Shown: positions 1-9,313, counted from the first letter of the stretch. The stretch: DNA of 64,000 bases from Brumimicrobium sp. (GCA_023957385.1 JAMLGZ010000001.1:1102923-1166922); one strand, 5' to 3'. Made by a program: numbers and translations. The notes: generated from the sequence alone by a model not told the origin.

Positions 1-780
1 AAACCTAATTACAATCATAGTCTGCAATTATTCTATAATAAGTGGAATGCTATTAACCAAAGTTTTATCTATGCAGGAGGTTATTATACGTATATGAATA
101 ATGCATTTTCAAATGCTATCTTTTACCTTCCAACAGGTCACTCAGTTTCTACTGCAATTAACGTAGATGGGAATATGCTTGGAGGATTCTATGCGGGTAC
201 TGGATTCCCTGTGTTTAAGAAAATATTACGTATTCGTCCACAAGCATCTGGAGGATACTCCAATTTTAAAACTGAAATTAACAAACAATTAAACATTATT
301 CAAAATTATAACTTGGATGGTAGCTTGACTTTAGAAGTAAGAAGTGATACCATGGAGGTGAGTTTGAGTGCCAGTTACAGTTATAATTATCCGATGAGTA
401 ATTTATCTATGGGCTTAAACGAACCGTATTTGGTGCAACGATATAAGGCTTCCATTTATTTTGATTTACCATTCCGATTTATTATTGAAAGTGATGCAAC
501 TTACGAAATTAATTCACGCCGAGCTGAAGGATACAATTTAAAACCTTTCATTTGGAATGCTAAGTTGAGTCGCCGCTTTTTAAAAACAGGAAACTTAGTT
601 ATTCACTTTGAAGTGAACGATATCTTTAATAAGAATGTAGGCATTTCAAGAAATGTAGGAACTAATGTGATAACTGATATGAGAAGTAGAGTAATTGCTC
701 GTTACTTTATGATTGGGGCAACATGGAGATTTAATAATTCTAAAACCAAAGAAGATGAGGGAAAGAATATGTGGTTCTAA
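1..780 (+). CDS. Outer membrane beta-barrel receptor, C-terminal part
   Basis: The frame is open from base 1, so this is the 3' part of a gene that begins outside the window; the first in-window ATG at 94 is internal. About 259 residues are visible. They show alternating hydrophobic and polar residues with many aromatic residues, as in transmembrane beta strands, and end with a short strand (ARYFMIGATWRF) followed by a charged tail. This fits the outer-membrane beta-barrel / TonB-dependent receptor-like family of Bacteroidota (inference from pattern; the plug domain is not in view). The next gene encodes a GLPGLI protein and overlaps the last 26 bases, a pairing I know to be common for this barrel family. 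Confidence 0.75.
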   Translation, partial: KPNYNHSLQLFYNKWNAINQSFIYAGGYYTYMNNAFSNAIFYLPTGHSVSTAINVDGNMLGGFYAGTGFPVFKKILRIRPQASGGYSNFKTEINKQLNIIQNYNLDGSLTLEVRSDTMEVSLSASYSYNYPMSNLSMGLNEPYLVQRYKASIYFDLPFRFIIESDATYEINSRRAEGYNLKPFIWNAKLSRRFLKTGNLVIHFEVNDIFNKNVGISRNVGTNVITDMRSRVIARYFMIGATWRFNNSKTKEDEGKNMWF

Positions 781-1501
781 GAAAATTTTGGTTGTGTTGG
801 TGTTATTTCTAACATCATGGGCCTACGGACAAGTGATTACTTCTGGAGAGATAAGCTATACCCGGAGAACCAACCTTGAAAAGCGATACAAAGGAAACAA
901 ACGTATGGCTGGGCAATCTAAAAAATGGTTGCAAGAACCTAAAGTTGATAAATATACACTGTACTTTGATGAAAATGCTTCATTGTTTATGCCAATGCCT
1001 GTGATAGCAGGGGAAGAGGACAGAGAATGGACTACTACTAAAACAACTACCCTTACAGATTTGCGTAAGGGCACTGTAGAAAGGCAGTTTAACTTTATGG
1101 GCTCAGAAATTTATTTGAATGATACGATTACCAAGCGTGATTGGATTATTACAGGTGGAACACGTGACATTGCTGGATACAAAACAAAACAAGCTATGTG
1201 GATAGCGAATGATTCTACTAAAATTTATGCTTGGTATTCTGAGCAGATACGACCTTCTGTAGGACCTGAGACTTATTCCGGACTACCTGGGGCTATCTTA
1301 GGTTTAGCTATTGAAGATGGGGGAGTAGTGTATTTTGCTGAAAAAGTTACCCCTCTAAAATTGAAGGATTTTAGGAATAAAATGCCAAAAGGAAAAGATA
1401 AAAACACTTATACCAAAAAAAGCCTCTATGATTTTATCATCTCTCGTTTTACTAAGGAAGATTACGGTGGAAGAATTTTGGATGATATTCTAATTTGGTA
1501 A
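755..1501 (+). CDS. GLPGLI family protein
   Basis: The product has 248 residues with an N-terminal signal peptide (KKILVVLVLFLTSWAYGQ) and the family hallmark GLPGAILGL near residue 180, so it is a member of the secreted GLPGLI family (TIGR01200). Its molecular function is unknown. I chose the ATG at 755 because it puts the signal peptide about 6 residues from the start; an upstream ATG at 713 would add 14 residues with no signal character. The start overlaps the end of the barrel gene, so the two are probably translationally coupled and may work together at the outer membrane. A hairpin terminator follows the stop. Confidence 0.85.
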   Translation: MRERICGSKKILVVLVLFLTSWAYGQVITSGEISYTRRTNLEKRYKGNKRMAGQSKKWLQEPKVDKYTLYFDENASLFMPMPVIAGEEDREWTTTKTTTLTDLRKGTVERQFNFMGSEIYLNDTITKRDWIITGGTRDIAGYKTKQAMWIANDSTKIYAWYSEQIRPSVGPETYSGLPGAILGLAIEDGGVVYFAEKVTPLKLKDFRNKMPKGKDKNTYTKKSLYDFIISRFTKEDYGGRILDDILIW

Positions 1502-1515
1502 AAAAAGTATTTACA

Positions 1516-1547
1516 AAAAAAAATGGGACAAGCGTCCCATTTTTTTG
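1516..1547. terminator. Bidirectional terminator between GLPGLI gene and mscL
   Basis: A perfect 7-bp stem (ATGGGAC, loop AAGC, GTCCCAT) is flanked by A-rich and T-rich runs on opposite sides. It lies between two convergent genes and can end transcription from both. Confidence 0.85.
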
Positions 1548-1555
1548 ATTTTTAT

Positions 1556-2005
1556 TTATTTCTCGTTCATCTTTTTTAATTCATCTCGAATCTCGGCAAG
1601 TAAATCCTCTTGACTTGGCGCAGCCGGTGCTTCTGGTTCAGCCGGTGCATCTTCTTGTTTTTTCTTGGCGATTTCCTTAACGCGTGAATTTAACTTCACA
1701 ATTAAGAAAAGGATAAAACCAACGATGGTTAAATCAATTAATACATTGATCCATTTTCCATACATGATGGCATTTTCTGGTTTCACTACTTCACCTCCAG
1801 CACCTATTACAGCATCATCCAGAATAATTTTGAGATCTGAAAAATCGACACCTCCTGTGAAATGTCCTACAATAGGCATCATAATACCATTGGTGAAATT
1901 AGAAATTACAGCTCCTACTGCTGTGGCAAGGATTACGGCAACTGAAAGGTCAATTACGTTTCCGGTCATAATGAAATCACGGAATTCTATCAAAAGTTTT
2001 TTCAT
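1556..2005 (-). CDS. mscL: Large-conductance mechanosensitive channel MscL
   Basis: The product has 149 residues, the usual length for MscL. It opens under membrane tension to release solutes during osmotic downshock. The N-terminal helix and first transmembrane segment are conserved (EFRDFIMTGNVIDLSVAVI, residues about 7-25), followed by a periplasmic loop, a second membrane segment (WINVLIDLTIVGFILFLIV, about 85-103) and a charged C-terminal helix that ends in a short coiled-coil-like stretch. It stands alone, converging on the GLPGLI gene and diverging from the symporter gene. Confidence 0.97.
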   Translation of the reverse strand: MKKLLIEFRDFIMTGNVIDLSVAVILATAVGAVISNFTNGIMMPIVGHFTGGVDFSDLKIILDDAVIGAGGEVVKPENAIMYGKWINVLIDLTIVGFILFLIVKLNSRVKEIAKKKQEDAPAEPEAPAAPSQEDLLAEIRDELKKMNEK

Positions 2006-2131
2006 TGTTTTTTTAAAATTTAAGCGTTAAAACTGCAAATCTAAAGAAATATTAAAAGAATTACTTCAAAAACTCACATTGATTTTTTCTAATTTCTTAT
2101 TTTTTTCGACTTAAAAAACAAAAGTTTCTCT

Positions 2132-2139
2132 TATATTTG
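2132..2139 (+). promoter_or_regulatory. Candidate -7 element for the symporter gene
   Basis: TATATTTG matches the Bacteroidota -7 consensus TAnnTTTG, 32 bases before the start codon. No clear TTTG -33 element is seen at the proper distance, so this is a partial match. Confidence 0.4.
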
Positions 2140-2170
2140 AGACGTTTGCTAACTAAAAAACAAATATACT

Positions 2171-3751
2171 ATGTCAACTAACGAAGAATCGTGGGGATCG
2201 AGAGTCGGTTTAATCTTGGCTATGGCTGGAAATGCAGTTGGATTAGGAAATTTCCTACGATTCCCTGCGCAAGCAGTACAAAATGGAGGAGGAGCTTTCA
2301 TTATTCCCTATCTTGTATGTTTTCTTTTAATGGGAATTCCCCTGTTATTTGTAGAATGGTCAACCGGACGTTTTGGTGGGAAATTTGGACACCATAGCAC
2401 TCCGTTTATCCTGGATTCTATGGACAAACGCCGCTTTTGGAAATATGTCGGTGTTTTCGGTATATTCACCAATATCGCAGTAGCCTCTTATTATTGTTAT
2501 TTAGAATCTTGGACACTTTCATGGGTATGGCATTCAATTGGTGGGAGTTTTGCTGGAAAAACACAAGCTGAAGTTGCTGGCTTTTTCGGTGAATATGTTG
2601 GACTATCAAGCGTTGAACCGATTATTTTTTGGTTAATCTGTTTGTTTATCAATACATGGATTTTATCTAGAGGTTTAAGTGGAGGAGTAGAAAAAGCTGC
2701 TAAAATTGGTATGCCTCTACTTTTGATTTTTGGCGCTTTCTTAGCTATTAAAGCTATAACTATTAAAGCAGGAGAAAGTGGGGCGCTTTTTTCAGGAACG
2801 GAAGGACTTAATTTCTTATGGACGCCACAATTAGATTCGATTTGGTCCACCAAGGTATGGTTAGCAGCTGCGGGACAAGTATTCTTTACTTTGTCATTAG
2901 GAATGGGGTCTATCCAGTGTTATGCTTCCTATATAAAAAGAAAGGATGACATTGCACTTAATTCCATGAGTGCAGGTTGGATGAATTCCTTTGTCGAAAT
3001 TGTTTTGGGTTCTTCTATCCTAATTCCTATTTCAATAGGCTACTTAGGAGTGGATCAGGTGGTTGAAATGACAAAAAACGGTGGTTTAAGTTTAGGATTT
3101 AAAACCTTACCTTATCTATTTGAACAGTGGGGAAGAGTGCTGGCAGCTTTGGCTGGTTTAGCTTGGTTCGGACTCTTGTTTTTTGCAGGTATTACTTCTT
3201 CTTTGGCTATGGGAACACCTGTGATGGGATTCTTACAAGATGAATTTAATTGGAAGCGAAAAAATGCAGCTTATGCTTTGGGTGCAATTGTATTGTTACT
3301 CGGCCTTCCAACCGTTATATTCTTTGATTACGGTGTGTTTGATGAATATGATTATTGGGCAGGAACTGTTTCATTAGTCGTATTCGCTCTCCTAGAATTG
3401 ATTCTATTTGCATGGGTATTTGGAATGGATAAGGGATGGAATGAAATCAACACAGGAGCAGATATTAAAGTTCCAACTTTATTTAAATATGTGATTAAGT
3501 ATATTACACCTATCATTCTTGGGTTTGTGTTCTTTGCAAGTATCCCTGAAATTTGGGGTAAAATCACCAATAAAGAAATATATGCTGCAATTGCTGCAGC
3601 AACTTCACAAGGGGAAATTGATGCCTTGGAAACAAAAATGTTATTTGTGAATATCTCTCGTGCAGGACTTCTTCTTGTCTGGTTGGGTATTGCATATTTT
3701 GTACATGTTGCCTACCGTAAGCGTATTAGAGAAGGCAGGTTTACATCCTAA
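2171..3751 (+). CDS. Sodium-dependent transporter, NSS/SNF family
   Basis: The product has 526 residues and about 12 transmembrane helices. The helix-1 signature GNAVGLGNFLRFP (residues about 17-29) is the unwound sodium- and substrate-binding stretch of the neurotransmitter:sodium symporter family. Bacterial members import amino acids with sodium; the substrate cannot be read from the sequence. The second helix block with GGGAFIIPY is also typical. A 47-residue single-span protein follows 15 bases downstream, as in bacterial NSS transporters that have a small accessory subunit (MetS-like). This makes an amino-acid importer more likely (inference). Confidence 0.93.
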   Translation: MSTNEESWGSRVGLILAMAGNAVGLGNFLRFPAQAVQNGGGAFIIPYLVCFLLMGIPLLFVEWSTGRFGGKFGHHSTPFILDSMDKRRFWKYVGVFGIFTNIAVASYYCYLESWTLSWVWHSIGGSFAGKTQAEVAGFFGEYVGLSSVEPIIFWLICLFINTWILSRGLSGGVEKAAKIGMPLLLIFGAFLAIKAITIKAGESGALFSGTEGLNFLWTPQLDSIWSTKVWLAAAGQVFFTLSLGMGSIQCYASYIKRKDDIALNSMSAGWMNSFVEIVLGSSILIPISIGYLGVDQVVEMTKNGGLSLGFKTLPYLFEQWGRVLAALAGLAWFGLLFFAGITSSLAMGTPVMGFLQDEFNWKRKNAAYALGAIVLLLGLPTVIFFDYGVFDEYDYWAGTVSLVVFALLELILFAWVFGMDKGWNEINTGADIKVPTLFKYVIKYITPIILGFVFFASIPEIWGKITNKEIYAAIAAATSQGEIDALETKMLFVNISRAGLLLVWLGIAYFVHVAYRKRIREGRFTS

Positions 3752-3766
3752 TTAAATAGAATTGAA

Positions 3767-3910
3767 ATGAATACAAGTGCTTTAATAATGATGATTACGA
3801 CAGAAGTGATAGTGACCACTGTTACTATTTATTTCTTTATTCGCGTGTTGAGAACTCCTCCTAAATCAGAGCCAGATTCTTATTCCGAAAATGATGAGGT
3901 GGAGAGATAA
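3767..3910 (+). CDS. Small single-span accessory protein of the symporter
   Basis: A 47-residue product starts MNTSALIMMITTEVIV, has one hydrophobic helix (about residues 5-26) and ends in a polar acidic tail (SYSENDEVER). The gene starts 15 bases after the symporter stop. Size, topology and position match the small MetS-type subunits of NSS-family methionine/alanine importers. I infer that it is the partner of the upstream transporter; sequence similarity to MetS was judged by eye only. Confidence 0.7.
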   Translation: MNTSALIMMITTEVIVTTVTIYFFIRVLRTPPKSEPDSYSENDEVER

Positions 3911-3973
3911 TGAACCTATTTGTATTATCTTTGTTAGTATTAAAAAGTAGTTTAATCGTTTAACATATAACTG

Positions 3974-4387
3974 ATGAAAAGAAAAGTATTTTATATCCTA
4001 GGCGCTCTTTTGTTTGGCGGATTGAGTATGAGCGTGGCATTTAACACCAAATCTTCAAATAATGTAACTGCTGTACAAGAAGGAGAACCTACTAATTTAC
4101 AGGTGTTACCTAAAGAAACATCTATGAAAGATGTGAAAAAGATCATGTGGGGCTTCAATCAAGCATTGGGTGTAAAATGTAGCCATTGCCACGCACCAAA
4201 AGCAGATGGAAAAGGACTTGATTTCGCAAGTGATGATAACCATAAGAAATTAATTGCTCGTGGTATGATGCACATGACAAAAGGAATCAATGAAAACTAT
4301 TTCTATAAATACCAAAGTAGCGATGTAAAAGTGGATAAAGTAAGTTGTGTGACTTGTCACAATAAAAAAGCACATCCAAAAGTATAA
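3974..4387 (+). CDS. Diheme c-type cytochrome
   Basis: The product has 137 residues with a signal peptide (YILGALLFGGLSMSVAF, residues 5-21) and two heme-attachment motifs, CSHCH (about 72-76) and CVTCH (about 123-127). The stretch KKIMWGFNQALGVKCSHCH followed by a histidine- and methionine-rich helix (ARGMMHMTKGIN) resembles the photosynthetic reaction-centre cytochrome subunit fold, widespread as a small periplasmic electron carrier in non-photosynthetic Bacteroidota. Its partner is unknown. It is a single-gene unit between the symporter pair and folE, with a hairpin after the stop. Confidence 0.85.
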   Translation: MKRKVFYILGALLFGGLSMSVAFNTKSSNNVTAVQEGEPTNLQVLPKETSMKDVKKIMWGFNQALGVKCSHCHAPKADGKGLDFASDDNHKKLIARGMMHMTKGINENYFYKYQSSDVKVDKVSCVTCHNKKAHPKV

Positions 4388-4409
4388 TAAGCTTAACATA
4401 ATAGTTAGA

Positions 4410-4439
4410 AAATGGGGAGAGTCCAGACTTTCCCTATTT
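4410..4439 (+). terminator. Terminator after the cytochrome gene
   Basis: A 13-bp stem (two G-U pairs) with a CCAG loop is followed by TGTTTT. It ends 20 bases before the folE start. Confidence 0.65.
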
Positions 4440-4458
4440 TGTTTTAAATAAAACTCGC

Positions 4459-5052
4459 ATGCAAGATCAATTTAAATACGACGATGAGGTTACCAAAGAT
4501 TTGATGGTTTCCTATGAAAATATTCTATCAAAAATTGGGGAAGATACCAAACGTGAAGGTTTGCTAAAAACTCCAGAGCGAATTGCAAAAGCGATTCAAT
4601 ATCTCACTAAGGGATATAAACAAGATCCAGATGCCATTATGAAAAGTGCCATCTTCCACGAAGATTATTCAGAAATGGTGATTGTGAAAGATATTGAAGT
4701 ATATTCTCAATGCGAACATCACATGCTACCTTTTTTTGGCAAAGCACATGTCGCTTATATTCCTGATGGAAAGATTGTTGGATTGAGCAAAATTCCACGT
4801 ATTGTGGATGCATATTCACATCGCTTGCAGGTACAGGAAAGATTAACCTTGGAAATACGTGATTGTATTCAACGGACACTTAAACCTAAAGGAGTAGCAG
4901 TGGTTTTGGAATGCCATCACATGTGCATGCAAATGCGTGGAGTTGAAAAACAAAATTCAACAACTACCACTTCCGCATTTAAAGGTTTATTTATTACCAA
5001 TGATAGCACGCGTAAAGAATTTATTCAGTTGGTAAATGCGAATCTGCATTAA
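4459..5052 (+). CDS. folE: GTP cyclohydrolase I
   Basis: The 197-residue product converts GTP to 7,8-dihydroneopterin triphosphate, the first step of folate/pterin synthesis, in the cytoplasm. Zinc ligands expected for type I are present: Cys85 and His88 in QCEHHMLPF and Cys156 in [10 protein letters not shown]. The signature [20 protein letters not shown] (about residues 110-129) and the C-terminal [15 protein letters not shown] complete the family pattern. Length is typical. It is transcribed alone and converges on an outer-membrane barrel gene. Confidence 0.97.
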   Translation: MQDQFKYDDEVTKDLMVSYENILSKIGEDTKREGLLKTPERIAKAIQYLTKGYKQDPDAIMKSAIFHEDYSEMVIVKDIEVYSQCEHHMLPFFGKAHVAYIPDGKIVGLSKIPRIVDAYSHRLQVQERLTLEIRDCIQRTLKPKGVAVVLECHHMCMQMRGVEKQNSTTTTSAFKGLFITNDSTRKEFIQLVNANLH

Positions 5053-5084
5053 AGCAAGGCCTGACAATCAATTGTGCTAATTCC

Positions 5085-5753
5085 TTAATCAAAGAAAATA
5101 TTGATTCCTCCGCTTAACGCATAGTTAAAAGTCTTGCGGTTATAATTTCCGTAAACCTCTGTAAAGCTTTGATCGAAACGCATGAATCCTTCTATGTGAC
5201 GGAAGAAATAAAGTCCCATTGCAAAAGAATAACCCAAATCTAAGGCTTTAAAGTTTGTATGAGCCAACTGAACACTCTCTCTTTCTTTGCTTAAATCAGC
5301 TTGTCCATATTGCACAACACACCCTCCAATCTTTGGACCTCCCATAATCATAAAACGTTTTACAGGAGAAGTTGATTTAAAACTGAAATAGTATTTTATG
5401 TATAAAGGCAAATTGATGTAATCATTAAAATATTTATTGATAGTTCCATCCTTTAATTTGGTTCTTTCTCCTTGCATGCTGTACTCTAATTGAGCTACAA
5501 AAAATATTTGAGCAGGTTTTAATGCTATAGGATATACTTTTTTACGAGGCTCTATCTTGATTTGCGCAAAGACTCCAATGGCTGTTCCGTAACGACCAAT
5601 GGATGCATTATGTATGTTTCGAATTCTAGAATGAATAGCCGTTTGACTAAGTCCGAATCGCGTAATTTTATCAATGCTTAATGTCTGTGCTGTACTAGCT
5701 GTAGGTCCAATTAGGAAAAAGATGCTAATAAATAGAAGTAGTAATTTATTCAT
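5085..5753 (-). CDS. PorT-like outer membrane beta-barrel protein (paralogue A)
   Basis: The 222-residue product has a signal peptide (LLLLFISIFFLIGPTASTAQ) and then alternating strand-like segments ending in an aromatic terminal strand (YALSGGINIFFD). It fits the small 8-strand outer-membrane barrel group annotated as PorT or OMP_b-brl_2. A clear paralogue lies at 10767-11432; both share the blocks NKY..DYIN.P.YIKY, MIMGGP and EGxxRxDxxFTxVYGNY. The two copies lie on either side of the wza/wzc pair, at the downstream end of the polysaccharide locus. A role in surface-glycan export or attachment is a guess. Confidence 0.75.
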   Translation of the reverse strand: MNKLLLLFISIFFLIGPTASTAQTLSIDKITRFGLSQTAIHSRIRNIHNASIGRYGTAIGVFAQIKIEPRKKVYPIALKPAQIFFVAQLEYSMQGERTKLKDGTINKYFNDYINLPLYIKYYFSFKSTSPVKRFMIMGGPKIGGCVVQYGQADLSKERESVQLAHTNFKALDLGYSFAMGLYFFRHIEGFMRFDQSFTEVYGNYNRKTFNYALSGGINIFFD

Positions 5754-5774
5754 TTTAAGTTATTTTGATTAGGG

Positions 5775-5806
5775 CAAATGTAATAAAAAAATGTTTTAAC
5801 CACAAA
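5775..5806 (-). promoter_or_regulatory. Candidate promoter for the 5085-5753 barrel gene
   Basis: On the minus strand, TTTG (5803-5806) is followed after 20 nt by TACATTTG (5775-5782), a full match to the Bacteroidota pattern TTTG-N19-TAnnTTTG. The TTTG lies inside the terminal repeat of the adjacent repeat element. Confidence 0.5.
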
Positions 5807-6091
5807 GAGAGCGCAAAGTTTTTATGCAAAGAACACAAAGCTTCGTGCCTCTACATCATCTATGTTCCCTATGTACCTATGTGTTTAACGAACAGCGAAT
5901 AATTAATATCAAACACATAGAAACTAGAACACATAGAAAAAGGACTATGTTCCCTATGTACCTATGTGTTTAACGAACAGCGAATAATTAATATCAAACA
6001 CATAGAAACATAGAACAGATAGAAAAAGGACTATGTTCCCTATGTGCCTATGTGTTTCAAAAAAAACCTTCGCGGCCTTTGCGGTTAAAGC
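5794..6091. repeat. Repeat element with TTAACCRCAAAG terminal inverted repeats, containing an 85-bp tandem repeat
   Basis: The element begins TTTTAACCACAAAG and ends with its near-complement CTTTGCGGTTAAAG. Inside, a unit beginning TATGTTCCCTATG recurs at 5861, 5946 and 6032 (period about 85). The same ends occur at 9335-9486 and 16984-17049, and the inner CATAGGTACATAGGGAACAT block recurs at 9389-9415. This fills the gap between the barrel gene and wzc; no gene is supported here. Confidence 0.75.
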
Positions 6092-6096
6092 TACGG

Positions 6097-8514
6097 TTAT
6101 CTCTTAATATACTTATCAATAAACCTCCTCACATACCCCTTCTTAGTTTCGTCTCCGTACACATACCCATACCCATATCCATATCCGTAACCATATCCAT
6201 ACCCGTATCCATATCCATACCCAAACTTCTTCATGTCTATATCGTTCACCACAATACCTACATTTTTTAATTTACCTTGACGTATTAAATCCATTGGAAT
6301 TTTTAACATACGCTTATCAGTTTTGTTGGCACGGACAGTATAAATAGTAGCATCAGCTAAATGATTAATTAAGATGGTGTCAGTAACTAAACTTACAGGC
6401 GCTGTATCGATCAAAACAAAATCATATTCATTTCTTAGTTCTGTAATGAGTTGGGTTGACTCCGGACGCATCAACAACTCTGAAGGGTTAGGAGGAATTG
6501 GACCGGTAGATAAAACATCCAATCCATCTATTCCACAATCTTTGTGTAAGAGTGTATGCCAATCCGTATCTTCTCCTATCAAATAATTAGAAGCTCCTTT
6601 ATTTTCAGTGAAATTAAAAATACGACCTAGTTTAGGGTTTCGCAAGTCTAAGCCCAGTACAACCACCTTCTTTCCAGAAAGTGCAATGGTATAGCCTAAA
6701 TGGGAAGAAACGTGGGTTTTTCCTTCTCCCGAAATAGAAGAGGTAATCATGATGACATGCCCTTTCTCGCTTTTAGGAAGCATAAAGGAAAGGTTAGTAC
6801 GTAAAATACGGAAGGCCTCCGAAACTGAAGTACGCTTGGCTAAATTCCTTACATCAATCTCTTTATTTCTGTCTCTTGGTATGGAACCTACACATGGGAT
6901 CTTGGTATCCTCTATATCTTTTGAACTCTTAATTAAGGTATCTAGTAAATTCTTCAAATATATTCCACCTACAGGAAGTAAGATTCCTAAGATAAATGCA
7001 GCTAAATAGATAATTTGTCGCTTAGGAGATACAGGAATAGGATTGGTAAAGGCATAATCTACTACTTTAATATTGGAAATGGTAGCGGCAGATGCAATCT
7101 CATTTTCTTCTCGCTTTTGAAGTAAATACAGGTATAAAGTTTCTTTAATTTGTTGCTGACGCTGAATGTCTACATATTCCTTTTCGTAGTCTGGGATTTG
7201 GGAAAGTTTACCCTTGTATAGGTCCAACTTAGCTTGTAAAGATTTTAGCTCCATTTGGTAGGAAGTCAGCATGTTGCTCAAACTTGTAGTGATGTTGGCT
7301 CGTAGTTGCTCTATCTGTTCTTCCAATTCTAATACCATGGGGTTCTTCTCCGTAGAGTTGTAAATTAACTTACTACGATTAAGTACTAACTCATTGTATT
7401 TCCCAATCAAAGCAGCAATGGAGTTGTCTTCAAAGCCTAAATTAGCAGGGAGTACCTCGTACTTGTTTGGATTTTGTTGGAGGTAGTCATTGACAAAATG
7501 TGCTAATTCAAGTTGAATACTTACCTCGATCACTCGGGATTCATACGTACTCTCTTTTCCAATCGAGCTTTGAACATCTGTTTGAATGTCTATCAGTTTA
7601 TTATCCTTCTTAAAACTCAAATTCAAGAAATCTACATCCGATAATTCCTTAGAGATAATACCTATACGCTCGTTGATAAATTCGCTAGTTTTGACAGCAA
7701 TTTCATTTTTATCAACTTTTTTATCTAAATCGTGTTGACGAATTAACTCGTTGAGTATGTCTTCATTTTTTTTAGGAGTAATATCTTTATAGGTGAGTGC
7801 TAAAACCGATGATTCTTTATTAGCTGTAGAGACATCTAATTTCCCCTGTAAACTCTTAACAATGCTATTATCCGTAAAATAGAAGATGTTGTATTCTTTG
7901 CCTTTGCATTTTTCAGTAAAGAAATCAGTTTTACTAATTAGGATGTCTCCGAAAGGGAAGGAAAGTTTTTCTCCAATTTTTACCGAGCTGGTTTTAGATT
8001 CTTTTTTACCTATGGTATAGTTTAGTGCCAGAGTGTTTTCATCTTTTACAACTACTGTAAAGGCAATGTTGTGTCGAATCGAATCTTTGTGAAAGAGAGT
8101 TAACTCCAACGGAGAATTGAGGTATAACTCCGATTGACGAATTTGTGTAAAGGAATTGTTATCGAAATAGGCAGTATTCAGATTGAGTTCTTGCACTACT
8201 TTTCCCAGTAATCGTCTGGATTTAAGAATTTCTATTTCATTCTGTACGTTAGAACCGCTTTTAAAAAGCCCTAAATCACTAAAAATATCCAAATCAGGCA
8301 TCCCTGCCCCTGATTTCTTATCGTCTTGCAATAAGATTTTTCCTTCTGTTTGATATACAGGAGTTGTATAGCGAATGTATAAATAAGCAGCTGCAAGCGT
8401 AATAACTAAGGAAAATATAAACCACCTCCAATGAAAGAGGTATTCTTCCAGTATTTCTTTGATATTTATATTTTCTTGGTCTTCGTTGGCCAAGTGATTA
8501 TTGTAGTCTTCCAT
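6097..8514 (-). CDS. wzc: Wzc-type polysaccharide co-polymerase and tyrosine autokinase
   Basis: The 805-residue inner-membrane protein has the two-part Wzc layout. A Wzz chain-length domain lies between two membrane helices (about 33-50 and 505-525) with coiled coils between them. A cytoplasmic BY-kinase follows, with Walker A ISGEGKTHV (about 590), Walker A' VVLGLDLRNP and Walker B FVLIDTAP. A tyrosine-rich C-terminal tail (about 764-786) consists of some ten Gly-Tyr pairs encoded by 6-bp repeats, the likely autophosphorylation cluster. It controls polymer length and export together with the outer-membrane channel encoded directly upstream (2-base gap). Confidence 0.95.
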   Translation of the reverse strand: MEDYNNHLANEDQENINIKEILEEYLFHWRWFIFSLVITLAAAYLYIRYTTPVYQTEGKILLQDDKKSGAGMPDLDIFSDLGLFKSGSNVQNEIEILKSRRLLGKVVQELNLNTAYFDNNSFTQIRQSELYLNSPLELTLFHKDSIRHNIAFTVVVKDENTLALNYTIGKKESKTSSVKIGEKLSFPFGDILISKTDFFTEKCKGKEYNIFYFTDNSIVKSLQGKLDVSTANKESSVLALTYKDITPKKNEDILNELIRQHDLDKKVDKNEIAVKTSEFINERIGIISKELSDVDFLNLSFKKDNKLIDIQTDVQSSIGKESTYESRVIEVSIQLELAHFVNDYLQQNPNKYEVLPANLGFEDNSIAALIGKYNELVLNRSKLIYNSTEKNPMVLELEEQIEQLRANITTSLSNMLTSYQMELKSLQAKLDLYKGKLSQIPDYEKEYVDIQRQQQIKETLYLYLLQKREENEIASAATISNIKVVDYAFTNPIPVSPKRQIIYLAAFILGILLPVGGIYLKNLLDTLIKSSKDIEDTKIPCVGSIPRDRNKEIDVRNLAKRTSVSEAFRILRTNLSFMLPKSEKGHVIMITSSISGEGKTHVSSHLGYTIALSGKKVVVLGLDLRNPKLGRIFNFTENKGASNYLIGEDTDWHTLLHKDCGIDGLDVLSTGPIPPNPSELLMRPESTQLITELRNEYDFVLIDTAPVSLVTDTILINHLADATIYTVRANKTDKRMLKIPMDLIRQGKLKNVGIVVNDIDMKKFGYGYGYGYGYGYGYGYGYGYVYGDETKKGYVRRFIDKYIKR

Positions 8515-8516
8515 GT

Positions 8517-9293
8517 TTATTTGACACGTATTAAAATACTAATGGTAGATAGGATTACTGCTGCTATCGAGGTAAATATCGTAGCGGTAGATCTCCAAAA
8601 TGTACCATTCACTTTTTCATTTAGGTTAGGTTCTACGTAAACGACGTCATTTTGTTGTAAATAATAGGCAGGAGATGCAAAAACTTCTTCTGTTTTGGTT
8701 AAATCAATGCGGTATTGTGTCTTTTTTCCGTCTATATCTCGAATGACCAATATGTTTTTTCTCATCCCTGTAATCTTTAAGTCACCGGCTAAGCCAATGG
8801 CTTCCAGTACAGTTAAACGCTCATTGGGTATCTTGAATGTCCCTGGATTTTTCACGTCTCCTAATACGGTTACCTTATAATTCATGATTTGTAAGTTCAC
8901 CACAGGGTTCTTTAAATAATCTTCTAAGGTTTTAGATAATTGATCGACTGCTTCCATACGTGTCAATCCAGCTACGTGTACTTTGCCAACCACAGGAATA
9001 TGGATATTCCCATTTCCATCAACCAAGTAGCCATTTCTTTCTGGGTTACCTGTGGTATATCCATTGGCACTGTTAATATTATTGGTGATTGGGAAATTAA
9101 AAGGAATAGCTGTTTCAGGGTTATCAGCACTTATCACAACTGACAAAATATCATCTACTTTGATCGTAGGGGTGAAGTTGGATGCTGTGCTATCTGTCAC
9201 ATCCGTTTGGAAATACACCATACGCTTACGAAGATTACAAGATGTGCTTGTGAGTAGAAAGCAAAAAGCTAGGATGAAAAGTATGTTTTTCAT
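8517..9293 (-). CDS. wza: Polysaccharide export outer-membrane lipoprotein (Wza-like)
   Basis: The 258-residue product starts with a lipoprotein signal (CFLLTSTSC, lipid-modified Cys at about 19). A polysaccharide export domain (IKVDDILSVVISADNPE) and an SLBB ligand-binding domain (VTVLGDVKNPGTFKIPNERL) follow. A hydrophobic C-terminal helix (ATIFTSIAAVILSTISILI) could be the membrane-crossing helix of the channel. It forms the exit channel for capsule or exopolysaccharide and pairs with the Wzc-type kinase 2 bases downstream. Confidence 0.93.
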   Translation of the reverse strand: MKNILFILAFCFLLTSTSCNLRKRMVYFQTDVTDSTASNFTPTIKVDDILSVVISADNPETAIPFNFPITNNINSANGYTTGNPERNGYLVDGNGNIHIPVVGKVHVAGLTRMEAVDQLSKTLEDYLKNPVVNLQIMNYKVTVLGDVKNPGTFKIPNERLTVLEAIGLAGDLKITGMRKNILVIRDIDGKKTQYRIDLTKTEEVFASPAYYLQQNDVVYVEPNLNEKVNGTFWRSTATIFTSIAAVILSTISILIRVK

Positions 9294-9313
9294 ATACTGA
9301 AAATTTGAAGAGG

